Shown: positions 49,415-58,901 of the stretch, one piece after another
Position numbering within the stretch: position 1 is the first letter of the stretch
Layout: every line of letters starts with the position of its first letter
Assembly: GCA_023213195.1 (NCBI GenBank)
Contig: CP096135.1
Span: 3,344,842-3,408,841, forward strand
DNA length: 64,000 bases
Reading direction: 5' to 3'
From: Sphingobacteriales bacterium JAD_PAG50586_3
Lineage (GTDB): Bacteria > Bacteroidota > Bacteroidia > CAMBQF01
The notes under the pieces: model-generated
What the model saw: only the letters and a program-made list of their open reading frames with translations
The model's database searches: none
Told to the model about the DNA's origin: nothing
Made by a program: the position numbers and the translations under genes

Positions 49415-50380
49415 TTAAAATGCTATTGAGGGCAACTCTGCGCCGCCCCACTCTATTACGGTGTAGCCTTTGCGGGTGAAGGGGGTAAGGGTTTGAGGGG
49501 TATGTTTGTAGTCTTTATCTACAGCTTTAAATACCATCATTATACGTTGCATGCTTTCGGGTGCGGGGGTTATGGTTAGGGGTACAGCCTTAGAATACGC
49601 CGTAGTTTCAAAGCGGATAAAGAAATAATCGCTGCTTGCCATGCGGGGAGCCCAGTAGGTAATAAAATCGGCACGCTCGCGGGCATTTAGGCCCAGCAAA
49701 GTTAGCTTGTCGGTTAAAAAGCTACCTGCTTCAGTGCCTTTTATTACAAAGCCTTCGTTTTGTTTTATGTAGCTCATATCATCTTGCACGCCATCCCAAA
49801 ACAGGTAGGGATAGTCTTGACCATTGCTGTTTAACATACCATCTGGCGCTGCCTTAACATTCCATGTATTGCCGGTACTAATCTGGGGCCAGGTAAAAGC
49901 CAGTTTACCTTTTAAATCAAGCTTAACGGTTATATCCTGTTGCTTGGTGGGGTATAGATAAATAACCGGTTTTTCGGTCATAGGGTAAATAGGCGGTTCA
50001 ACAACCTGCACTGGAGGTGGGGGCGTATGCAAGAAGTTGTAATAATCATCGCCTATCCTTCGGCCATAGCTATAAACCTGTGCATAGGATAAGCTATCTA
50101 ATCCAAAAATAGCATTGCGGGTGCCACCCCAGTTGCTTGGAAGTTTTAGAATAAACATAACAACACTGTCTATTTGGCGGGCTTTACAGCTATCCCAACG
50201 GGCCAGTTCTTTAATGCTAATACTCCAGTTGGTTTTATTGTATTTCAGCTTTAAAATAGAGTCGGCTTTGGCGGTACTGTCTATGGGTGCAGGTTTTACC
50301 GATTGCTCTGCCGCAGGTTTATTTCCACAAGCTATGCCTAGCATTACCATACCTATTGTTATTAAGAATATATTTTTCAT
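49415..50380 (-). CDS. Lipoprotein with unnamed C-terminal domain (paralogue of 50395-51665)
   Basis: 321 residues. Signal peptide with lipobox LGIAC. N-terminal helical unit about 40-120 (KLKYNKTNWSISIKELARWDS...) followed by a proline-rich linker and a C-terminal domain, about 140-321, with KPVIYLYPTKQQDITVKL, PDGMLNSNGQDYPYLFWDG, LLGLNARERADFITYWAPRM and RKGYTVIEWGGAELP. The domain is repeated in the neighbouring gene and the two differ mainly in the number of N-terminal helical units. No known family name. Function unknown. Confidence 0.65.
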   Translation of the reverse strand: MKNIFLITIGMVMLGIACGNKPAAEQSVKPAPIDSTAKADSILKLKYNKTNWSISIKELARWDSCKARQIDSVVMFILKLPSNWGGTRNAIFGLDSLSYAQVYSYGRRIGDDYYNFLHTPPPPVQVVEPPIYPMTEKPVIYLYPTKQQDITVKLDLKGKLAFTWPQISTGNTWNVKAAPDGMLNSNGQDYPYLFWDGVQDDMSYIKQNEGFVIKGTEAGSFLTDKLTLLGLNARERADFITYWAPRMASSDYFFIRFETTAYSKAVPLTITPAPESMQRIMMVFKAVDKDYKHTPQTLTPFTRKGYTVIEWGGAELPSIAF

Positions 50381-50394
50381 TATTAAATATGCTT

Positions 50395-51665
50395 TTAGTT
50401 AATAATATCGGGCATTACCATACCACCCCACTCTATTACCGTATAGCCTTTGCGTGTAAAAGGTTGTAAAATTTGGGCAGGTAATTCTATGGGTGTGTCC
50501 AGCTTTTTATACACCATAAATATGCGTTGCATATTTTCTGGCGTAGGTACCACACTTATTGGCATTGCCTTATCATACGCCGCTGTTTCTAAACGGATAA
50601 GGTTATATTTATTTTGCCTTAGGCGTGGCGCCCAAAAGGTAATAAAATCGGTGTACTCGCGGCTGTTTAGTCCTAGTAGTTTTAGCTTATCGCGAAGGAA
50701 GTATTCGGTATCATCGGCAGCAACAACAAAGCCTTGGCTAAAATCAACCCATTTATAGTCGGTAGTTTTGCTCTCCCAAAACAGGTAAGGGTATTCGTTG
50801 CCCGCTGCATCGGTAAGCATACCATCGGGTTGCGCGGTTACAGTCCAGCCCAGGTTAGCATCAACCTTTGGCCAGGTGTATAGTTCTTCGCTATCAAATT
50901 TAAGGTTTACGTTAATATCCATCTGCTTTTCAGGATAGAGGTATATAACAGGCTTTAGGGGCTGCACCATCATCCTATGGTCATCTTTTTTTCATTAGGT
51001 ATAAAACGGTAGGGATATTCCTTTTGTATTTTTTCCCATATCATATACTCCTGCTCTACCAGCAATGCATAGCTGTGTAGTTGACGGTATTGCAGGGTTT
51101 TCATGCGCTGTTGGTAGGGGCCTGTCATAGCCCAGTTGTAGTCTATAGTATACAGGTAGGTTATAGCACTGTCTATCTTCTGCGATTGAGGCTTATCGTA
51201 CTTAGCTATTTGTTTTACTGTGCTTTTAAAAGTACCAGGGTTGAAAATAAGGTTTAGCAGGGAGTCGAGCTTGGGAATGCTTTCTGCGGGAGTGGCCTGG
51301 TATACCGTATTTTTAGCCGGTTTAAATTCCCTTTCAATCCTCTCAAACACACCATACTCTTGTGCAACCAGTTTGTAATAGCCAAATAGTTGCTTGTAGT
51401 ACATCATATCCATGCGGTACTTATACACCGGCGACATGGGCCAATCTACAGGTGAATTTTGTACATATGCAACAGCGGTGCCTATTTGCTGCGACTCTAA
51501 TTGGCTGTATTGCCAAATTGCTGAATTTACCTGGTAATAGGCAGACGAGTTGTACTGTAGGTTTAGCATCGAGTCTAATGCCTTGCTGCGTTGGGCGCAC
51601 ACGTTATTTCCTTGCATAGTTAGTGCAAGCAACAGGGCACAGATTATGGGTGTATACTTTTTCAT
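50395..51665 (-). CDS. Exported protein, paralogue of 49415-50380 with duplicated N-terminal unit (probably frame-broken)
   Basis: Signal peptide MKKYTPIICALLLALTMQ. Two N-terminal units: LDSMLNLQYNSSAYYQVNSA... and LDSLLNLIFNPGTFKSTVKQ..., then the same C-terminal domain as the neighbour, KPVIYLYPEKQMDINVNL, PDGMLTDAAGNEYPYLFWES, LLGLNSREYTDFITFWAPRL, RKGYTVIEWGGMVMP. The reading frame ends at 50970, overlapping by four bases a second frame starting MMVQPLKPVIYL. Since the neighbour carries both parts in one chain, a missing base near 50975-50985 is likelier than two genes. Roughly 423 residues combined. Confidence 0.6.
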
Positions 51666-51749
51666 GTTTAAAGCATTGTGCAATACATATATATTGCGTT
51701 AAATTTGAAACTCCGTATAAGAGATTAAATTAACTACAATATTCCATAA

Positions 51750-52332
51750 ATGGCTGCTAAAAAGAATTAACCCGCTGCACCTGGTGCATGGGTAATGATA
51801 TAATGATGGAGTACCACGATACCGAATGGGGTGTGCCAGTACACGACGACCAAAAGCATTTTGAGTTTATAGTGTTAGATGGTTTCCAAGCCGGGCTTAG
51901 CTGGCTTACTGTTTTGCGCAAGCGCGATAACTACCGCAAGGCTTTTTAAACTACAACCTGAAAAAGATTGCCGCTATGGACGATAGCGATGTGGAAGAAC
52001 TGATGCTTAACGATGGCATTATACGCAACCGCCTAAAGATAAAAGCTACCATTGGCAACGCCAAAGCCTTTATGGAGGTGCAAAAAGAGTTTGGCAGTTT
52101 TGATAAATACATTTGGCAGTTTGTAAACAACAAAACCATTGTAAACAAGCCCAGTATTGGCAACTACCTATCTAAAAGCCCCGAAAGCGATGCCATGAGC
52201 AAAGCCCTGATAAAGCGAGGCTTTAAGTTTGTGGGTTCTACAATTTGCTACGCCTATATGCAAGCAGCGGGCATGGTAAACGACCATACGGCGGAGTGTT
52301 TTAGGCAGAAAGAGGTTTCTTTGAAACAATGA
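51750..52332 (+). CDS. tag: DNA-3-methyladenine glycosylase I (frame-broken)
   Basis: About 194 residues. RCTWCMGNDIMMEYHDTEWGVPVHDD is the family start with zinc-binding Cys and His, FQAGLSWLTVLRKRDNYRKAF, then GIIRNRLKIKATIGNAKAF and FKFVGSTICYAYMQAAGMVNDH. Removes 3-methyladenine from alkylated DNA. Two homopolymer deletions, A-run 51759-51763 and T-run 51943-51947, are needed to join the three pieces. After repair it is a normal-length Tag. Confidence 0.88.
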
Positions 52333-52433
52333 AAAATTAAAAACGATAAATGAAAAATCACATTTGGGATAGGCTGAGAAAAGTAGTGAGGACGGGAACC
52401 TTTAGTCGCTATTCTGCGCTATAAGTGCTTACT

Positions 52434-53234
52434 ATGAAACCTTACTTGAAGACTATATTGATATTGATTATTATAGTCGTTTTAACTTGCTGTAAGCAGG
52501 TAAATCCTGTCGAGTGTGTAAATTTATGCTTTGAAATACAGCCAAAAGAAATATTGCCTTTAGAAGATAAAATTGCAGGAAGAAACCCACAATTCACTTT
52601 TCATTTAGGTAAAGAGTTTTATCCTTTAAGCTATTCTTCTGATTTTGCTGACTCAATTATAAAGCACGATAAAAAAGCAAATATTGATGCGATATTTTAC
52701 TTACCAATTGTAGATGATAAAAAGCAATCTGCTATTATTACTCCATATTGTATTTCATTAATAAACGAAGAATATGTTAGGTATAAAAAATTTGTTCTTG
52801 ATAATGTAGATTCAGATTATATCAGTAATGGTAATAGTAGCCATCTTTCAGGAGAGCCAGTAATACTCTATTATTCGGATTCTCGTATTGGTGTTGGGTA
52901 TTACTTTCATCAATATACTTCAGGAGCAGTGCATGGTTGTGGTTTTTATCGGACAATAAATGTTAATCTTACTACAAACACTCCAATAAACTTTAATAAT
53001 TATTTTAAAGTAACCACAACAAAAGACACAACTAATTTCCTAACTACTTTCAACCGAAAGCTTAGGCTTATTGATTGCCAGTTAACGGGTTTAGAAGAAG
53101 AGGGGTTGAACTTTATTATCCGTAAAGACAGTATCGATTTTTTGTTTTCTGCCTATGAAGTTGGTTCTTATGTCCAAGGAACTCCGGCGTTAACTTTATC
53201 TAAATCAGAGCTAAAGAATTTTATTGAAGAATAA
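52434..53234 (+). CDS. DUF3298-type lipoprotein
   Basis: 266 residues. Signal peptide and lipobox-like VVLTCC. The body ends with the DUF3298 signature: GCGFYRTINVNLTT, NFNNYF, and a C-terminal YEVGSYVQGTPALTLSKSELKNFI as in RsiV-like domains. The gene is noticeably richer in A/T and uses AAT, AAA, TTT and ATT more than neighbours. Convergent with the next gene; stop codons abut. Function unknown. Confidence 0.7.
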   Translation: MKPYLKTILILIIIVVLTCCKQVNPVECVNLCFEIQPKEILPLEDKIAGRNPQFTFHLGKEFYPLSYSSDFADSIIKHDKKANIDAIFYLPIVDDKKQSAIITPYCISLINEEYVRYKKFVLDNVDSDYISNGNSSHLSGEPVILYYSDSRIGVGYYFHQYTSGAVHGCGFYRTINVNLTTNTPINFNNYFKVTTTKDTTNFLTTFNRKLRLIDCQLTGLEEEGLNFIIRKDSIDFLFSAYEVGSYVQGTPALTLSKSELKNFIEE

Positions 53235-53809
53235 CTACTCTATCCCAGTAGCATCAATTTTAACCTCCAGGGCATCAAACTGGGTGCGGTATACTTTTAG
53301 GCGGACTAAAAAGCCGCGGGGGTGCGTATTTTATACTCGTTCATGCTTACAATAGCTGATTTTAGGCCATCGGGCATAGTCTCGCCCAGCATGTTTAGTG
53401 TTTTGCGTATTACATCAACAAAAACATCTAAGGTTTTCATTGAATAGTCGGGGTTGTGCAGCTCTGCGGTAATAAGTATAAGGTTTGCACGGCTACTGTC
53501 GCCGCCAGATATTTTGTACTGTACATTGCTCCACCTGTTGTTGTAGTTGGCACCGCCTACTACGTAAGGGGGCAACTCGCACATGTGCATAAGACCATAA
53601 TAGCTTTGGCAGGCAAAATTGCTGCCTATACCAAAGCTGCCCGACTCTTGTTTAAGCAGCTTAAAATTATCGAAGGTGGCTTTGGGCTGGTAGATATCTA
53701 CAATAGAAGTGTCTCGCCCAAAGATGGTATCGTTAGGTAGCTGCGCCATGCTTGCAAAACAAAGCATGCAAAATACAGCCAATAATACCTTACCCTTAAA
53801 CCTTACCAT
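53235..53809 (-). CDS. Exported hypothetical protein (frame-broken)
   Basis: About 191 residues. Signal peptide VLLAVFCMLCFASMAQ from ATG 53809. The mature part has CQSYYGLMHMCELPPYVVGG and SSRANLILITAELHNPDYSMKTLDVFVDVIRKTLNMLGE, then RGFLVRLKVYRTQFDALEVKID. One base is missing in the G-run 53318-53322. No family recognised. Confidence 0.55.
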
Positions 53810-53944
53810 TGTGTAAAAACTATTAGTTTGCAATTATACTAAAAACATGGGGTGGTTTGTTACCAACAGGCTAATAAATGTAAACTGTGTACGGTTTAAA
53901 ACATTTTAGGCAGTTTTGCATTATACTGCCTACGCACTTAATAT

Positions 53945-53952
53945 TACTTTTG
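53945..53952 (+). promoter_or_regulatory. -7 promoter element of the carotenoid operon
   Basis: TACTTTTG matches TAnnTTTG and ends nine bases before the GTG start of cruF, giving a leader of only a few bases. Confidence 0.5.
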
Positions 53953-53960
53953 CCAACATT

Positions 53961-54667
53961 GTGAAAAGGAGCCACTTAATTTATCTTATAGTTATAATAA
54001 TTTACATTGTAGGTATTGTAGGCTTATCTATGCCTATATGCCATAAGGTGTTTATTAACCTATCATCGCTAAATATATTAATGGCGGTGGTGTTGGTTAT
54101 ATTTTACCACACAACATCGCACACGCTGATGCAAAACGCAGAAGAAAGGCGCTTGCATGGCGAAAACCCTGCCGACTATATTGTACGCGAGGGGATGACA
54201 TTTGTATTTAAATCGTTTTTAGTAGGTGTAGCGGGCTTTTTTTAGAGGTAGACGGGGTAAAAACAGGCTTAATTTTTGGCGAATATAACTATGGCGATGT
54301 ACTGGGGCCAAAGTTTATGGAGGTGCCGCTGATACTGGGCCTTAACTGGTTTTTTATGATTTATTGCGCTACGCAAATTGCCGGTTTGGTAAAGTTGCCT
54401 TTGCTACCTACGGCTTTGCTATCGGGCCTTATAATGACCGTTTACGACCTTATACTGGAACCTAATGCCGTAGCTATGGGCTATTGGCACTGGCACGGCG
54501 GTACAATACCTATACAAAATTACGTTGCGTGGTTTGTAGCGGGCAGCGTGCTTAGTCTATTTTACATATACCGCAGCACAAGGGTGCATAACATGATGGC
54601 TGTTTTTCTTTTTACCATACAAGTAATATTCTTTAGCCTGCTAATTGTTATCAGGCAATTTATGTAG
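53961..54667 (+). CDS. cruF: CruF-type carotenoid biosynthesis protein (1',2'-hydratase; frame-broken)
   Basis: About 236 residues with about seven membrane helices. GVKTGLIFGEYNYG is conserved and DLILEPNAVAMGYWHW is the CruF hallmark with acidic and His/Trp residues. CruF adds water across the terminal double bond of acyclic or monocyclic carotenes. Start GTG 53961; one base missing from the T-run 54237-54243, needed to join GFF to LEVDG. First gene of the carotenoid operon. Confidence 0.85.
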
Positions 54668-54795
54668 TCATTAACCAGTAATATTAAAATCTTAATTTAC
54701 TCTATACCCAATACTTACCAAACTTTGTTTAAACTTTTACTTTAAATGTTAAACAAAAAACGTATTATTGTGTTTTAATTGGCATTGAAAATTTC

Positions 54796-55263
54796 ATGAA
54801 CTGGATAGTATACACATTTTGCTTTATAGGCGCCTTTGCCTTTATGGAGTTTGTAGCATGGTTTACGCATAAATACATTATGCATGGCTTTTTATGGAAC
54901 CTACATAAAGACCACCACGAACCCGGTTACCACCTGTTTGAAAAAAACGATTGGTTTGGGGTGTTCTTTGCCCTTATATCTATGGCTTTTACCATGACCG
55001 GCGTAGCCCATGGTTTTGACTGGAAATTTTTTATAGGTATAGGCATAGCAGCCTACGGCGCTGCCTACTTTTTTGTACACGATATTTATGTACACCGCCG
55101 GGTAAAATGGTTTAGCAAGGTAGATAACCGCTACCTGCGCGCTTTGCGCATAGCACATAAAATTCACCATAAAAAAATGGGTAAAGAGCATGGAGAGTCT
55201 TTCGGCTTTTTACTACCCCACCCTAAATATTTCAAAAAAACAGAACAACAACAACGTGGCTAA
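54796..55263 (+). CDS. crtZ: Beta-carotene hydroxylase CrtZ
   Basis: 155 residues, di-iron membrane hydroxylase. His boxes HKYIMH, HKDHHEP, HDIYVHRR and HKIHHKK. Adds 3-hydroxy groups to beta-ionone rings. Its stop overlaps the GTG of crtI by eight bases. Intact. Confidence 0.93.
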   Translation: MNWIVYTFCFIGAFAFMEFVAWFTHKYIMHGFLWNLHKDHHEPGYHLFEKNDWFGVFFALISMAFTMTGVAHGFDWKFFIGIGIAAYGAAYFFVHDIYVHRRVKWFSKVDNRYLRALRIAHKIHHKKMGKEHGESFGFLLPHPKYFKKTEQQQRG

Positions 55264-56729
55264 AAAAGTATTAATAATTGGCACAGGGCTAGGTGCCTTA
55301 TCTACCGCCCTTAGGTTAACAACACAAGGGTATACCGATATTACAATGGTAGAAAAATACCACCAACCCGGTGGGCGCTTAAACCGCATAGAGAGTGATG
55401 GTTTTACGTTTGATATGGGTCCATCTTTCTTTAGCATGAGCTATGAGTTTAAAGAACTTTTTGATAGCTGCAAAATGGAAAACCCGCTGGTATACCAAAA
55501 GCTGGAACCACTATACCGCGTAAACTTTGCCAACGGAAAAACATTTAATATTTATACCGATTTAGATAAGCTGGCCGCAGAGTTTGAGGCCATAGAGCCT
55601 AATTTTAAAGCTAAGGTTGAAAAATATTTACTGGATGCTAAAAACGTTTTTCACGATACGGAAGGCATTATTGTAAAACAGAATTTTAGCAGCAAAGCCC
55701 ACTATTTACTGCAATTAACGCGTGTACCCATTAAGCACCTGCCACACGTATTTAAATCTATGTGGACAGAGTTAGAAAACTCTTTTGAGAGTAACGAGGT
55801 TAAGGTTATCTTCTCTTTAGTAGCATTCTTTTTAGGTGCTACCCCGTTTGATACGCCAGCGGTATATAAGCTGCTCACCTACACAGAGCTTCAGCACGAT
55901 GGCTACTGGAGCGTAAAAGGCGGTATGTACCGCATAGTTGAAGTGATATATGAAGAACTAATAAAACGTGGTGTTAAATTTCAGTTTAATACAGAGATAA
56001 ACGGCTGTGTAGAAGAAGGCAAAAAAGTTGTTGCATTTACTGATACTAAGGGTAATAAATACGATGCCGATGTATTTGTAGTTAACGCCGATGCGGCATC
56101 GTTCCGCGGCAGGATTTTAAACCGCAAAAAATACAACGAAGAGCGCCTTAGCCAAAATGGAATGGACTCTTGCGCCATTTACCGTATACCTTGGTGTTAA
56201 AGGCAAAATAGATGGCCTAAGCCACCATAATTACTTTTTAGGTGATAACTTTAAAGAGTATGCCGATAAGATTTTCAAGTCGAGTGTAAGCCCTGAGAAA
56301 GCCTATTACTATGTAAACGTAAGTTCAAAATCTGACCCGGATTGCGCACCCGAAGGTTGCGAAAACGTATTTATACTGTGCCCCGTGCCCGACCTGCGCT
56401 TTAAGAAAAGCTGGGAAGATACCGAAGCCCTTACCGAATATATTATTGACGATTTAGGCAAACGCATTGGGTATGATATTAAGAACAATATTATGACCAA
56501 GGTGGTGCTTAACCCTACCCAATGGGAGCAAAACCTAAACCTTTATAAAGGCAGCGGCCTGGACCTTGCCCACGGCTTAAAGCAGGTAGGGGCGTTTAGG
56601 CCAGCCAATAAAGACGAAGAGTTTAAAAACCTGTATTACGTAGGTGCATCTACCACCCCGGGCACAGGTTTGCCTATTGTTGTTATCAGCTCGCGCTTAG
56701 TTACCGAACGTATTTTAAAAGACGCCTAA
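55256..56729 (+). CDS. crtI: Phytoene desaturase-family protein (frame-broken)
   Basis: About 490 residues from GTG 55256, coupled to crtZ. FAD-binding start VLIIGTGLGALSTALRL and a C-terminal LYYVGASTTPGTGLPIVVISSRLV are diagnostic of CrtI. Also MGPSFFSM and GYWSVKGGMYRIVEVI. Either phytoene desaturase (CrtI) or 3',4'-desaturase (CrtD); as the only copy beside crtB, CrtI is favoured. An extra base at 56150 (CTT-A-GCC) breaks the frame; removal gives ERLAKMEWTLAPFTVYLGV. Confidence 0.9.
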
Positions 56730-56739
56730 AACTAAAGCC

Positions 56740-57603
56740 ATGCAGCCCAGTAAACTCTTAATAGACCAGAAGAAGCTGTTTGAAAGCACCGCTATACAAT
56801 GCAGCCGCATTGTAACTAAAAAGTACAGCACATCATTCTCTCTGGGCATATCGCTTATAGATAAGCAACACCGAGATGCTATTTATGCCATATACGGCTA
56901 TGTGCGCTATGCTGATGAGATTGTAGATACCTTTTACGACCAGGATAAAGCCACGTTGCTAAACGAGTTTAGGCTAGAAACCTATAAGGCTATAGAGCGG
57001 GGCATTAGTATGAACCCCATTATAAGCAGTTTTCAAAAAGTAGTAAGGCAATACGGTATTGATGTTGCTTTGATAGATGCCTTTTTAAACTCTATGGAAA
57101 TGGATTTAACGGGCAATACTTACAACGATACATCGTACAACGAATATATTTATGGCTCGGCAGAAGTAGTGGGTTTAATGTGCCTGCTGGTTTTTTGTAG
57201 CGGCGATAAAACAGAATATGAACGCCTAAAAGCCGCTGCACGCAGCCTGGGTGCCGCTTTTCAGAAAGTAAATTTTTTGCGCGATATGAAAGATGATTTT
57301 GATGAACGTGGCCGCATTTACTTTCCGGGAATAAACTTTGCTAATTTTACTACTGCTGATAAAGCACTGATAGAAGCCGAGATTGAAAAGGATTTTGCCG
57401 ATGCTTTAATTGGCATTAAACAACTGCCCATAGCCTGCCGTAAAGGGGTGTACCTTGCCTATAGGTACTATACCAAACTATTTAAAAAAATAAAGAAAAA
57501 AGAGCCCAAAGTAATTAAGACCGAACGGGTTCGTATTAATAATTTCATTAAGCTGGTTATCCTGTTAAAATCGGATGCCCGCTACAGGCTAAATATGTTA
57601 TAG
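56740..57603 (+). CDS. crtB: Phytoene synthase
   Basis: 287 residues, intact. Aspartate-rich motifs YADEIVD and NFLRDMKDDFDERGR bind the diphosphates of two geranylgeranyl molecules. YSTSFSLGI and YGSAEVVGLMCL are typical. First committed step of the pathway. Starts 11 bases past crtI. Confidence 0.95.
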   Translation: MQPSKLLIDQKKLFESTAIQCSRIVTKKYSTSFSLGISLIDKQHRDAIYAIYGYVRYADEIVDTFYDQDKATLLNEFRLETYKAIERGISMNPIISSFQKVVRQYGIDVALIDAFLNSMEMDLTGNTYNDTSYNEYIYGSAEVVGLMCLLVFCSGDKTEYERLKAAARSLGAAFQKVNFLRDMKDDFDERGRIYFPGINFANFTTADKALIEAEIEKDFADALIGIKQLPIACRKGVYLAYRYYTKLFKKIKKKEPKVIKTERVRINNFIKLVILLKSDARYRLNML

Positions 57604-57606
57604 GCT

Positions 57607-58298
57607 ATGTTTGATAAGCACTATACATACTTGCTGTTGAACATTGCAACGTTGTTTTTTCCACTTGTTTTATCGTTTGATAAAAGGTGGCATACTACAA
57701 AAAATGGCCTCAATTGGCATGGAGCATTGGCATAACCGGGGCATTTTTTATAGTATGGGATATGCTAAAAACCTACTATGGTGTTTGGTCTTTCAACCCT
57801 GAATATCTTTTAGGAATATATATTGGCAACCTGCCTATTGAAGAATGGCTGTTTTTTGTTACCGTGCCTTATGCCTGTGTGTTTATATACGAATGCTTAA
57901 ACGCTTACCTGCCCGATTATTTAGAGAAACCATCAAAGTATATAGCGCCCATACTAATTGTTGTACTGCCGGTGTTGGGTATAATTAACTACAGCCGCTT
58001 GTATACATTTGTTACGTTTACATTTACTGCCGCTGCATTATTCATCTATATAAAAGTATTTAAAAACCGCTTGGGTGGCCGTTTTTGGTTGGCTTACCTG
58101 GTACACCTTATACCTTTTTTTATGGTAAACGGGGTGCTAACAGCCCTACCGGTGGTTATTTATAACGATGCCGAAAACCTGGGCATACGCATAGGCACCG
58201 TACCAATTGAAGACAGCATATATTCTATGCTGCTACTGCTAATGAATATTGGGATATTTGAATGGCGGCAGCAAAAAACGCTACATCTTAAAGCGTAG
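57607..58298 (+). CDS. crtY: Lycopene cyclase, CrtYcd/two-domain membrane type (frame-broken)
   Basis: About 230 residues with several helices. Two similar halves: LLLNIATLFFPLVLSFDKK..., and the later one with LPIEEWLFFVTVPYACVFIYECLN. A second repeat element IGTVPIEDSIYSMLLLLMNIGIFEW near the end. Both are signatures of the membrane lycopene cyclase domain. One A missing from the run 57682-57685. Cyclises lycopene ends to beta-rings. Starts three bases past crtB, overlaps the next gene at the 3' end. Confidence 0.85.
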
Positions 58299-58805
58299 GG
58301 TGCTTACTATAGATTCCACATCACTAAAATACTTGTTAAAATAATCGGGGGTTGATGTGTAGGTGATAACGTAGAACTTGCGGCCCTCTTTAATTATGGC
58401 CTGCCATAGTTTAAGTTCCGTACCATCATCAGCAAATTTGGTTGTGTTGTAAGTTAACACACGCCCTTCGGCTTTGTATTTACCAACAGCGTAGGGTATA
58501 ACTTTTACTGATTTTATATCCTCGCCCAAAACAGGTTCAAGGTTGTTTATAGATAGTTCTATATATTCATCAAGAGATAAATCTTCTACCCCTGCCCCTT
58601 TTTCTGATGTTATGTTCATGTTGTCTCTAAAGCCGTCTTTGGCAGACTCTTCGGGGGCATACAAAACCGGCAGGGTGGCAAAATGCCCGGTGTCCCAGCT
58701 AAGGGGGAATATCAAAGAAAACTCTTTATCGTTAAAAATACCTGTGGGTGTTTGGGCATTAAGGTTAGCCGCCCAAACCACTAATAACACTGCTATAAAG
58801 CGCAT
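58281..58805 (-). CDS. Exported protein, DUF1795/PsbP-like
   Basis: 174 residues. Signal peptide RFIAVLLVVWAANLNAQ. NDKEFSLIFPLSWDTG..., then DLSLDEYIELSINNLE and YVITYTSTPDYFNKYFSDVESIVSTLRFK, as in PsbP/DcrB-like proteins. Function unknown. Overlaps crtY by 18 bases on the opposite strand. Confidence 0.65.
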   Translation of the reverse strand: MRFIAVLLVVWAANLNAQTPTGIFNDKEFSLIFPLSWDTGHFATLPVLYAPEESAKDGFRDNMNITSEKGAGVEDLSLDEYIELSINNLEPVLGEDIKSVKVIPYAVGKYKAEGRVLTYNTTKFADDGTELKLWQAIIKEGRKFYVITYTSTPDYFNKYFSDVESIVSTLRFKM

Positions 58806-58901
58806 AAAAATCTATTTTAACAGCTAAGGTAGTAAATAACTTCACAAGCAAAGACTAGCTACAGAACGTTTACTTGACTATTTTCGTACACAATTAGCAC
58901 T

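Noticed and set aside
50970..50985. Two translationally coupled genes overlapping by ATGA
   Set aside because: The neighbouring paralogue has both parts in one chain, so a frame break is more likely, though coupling cannot be excluded.
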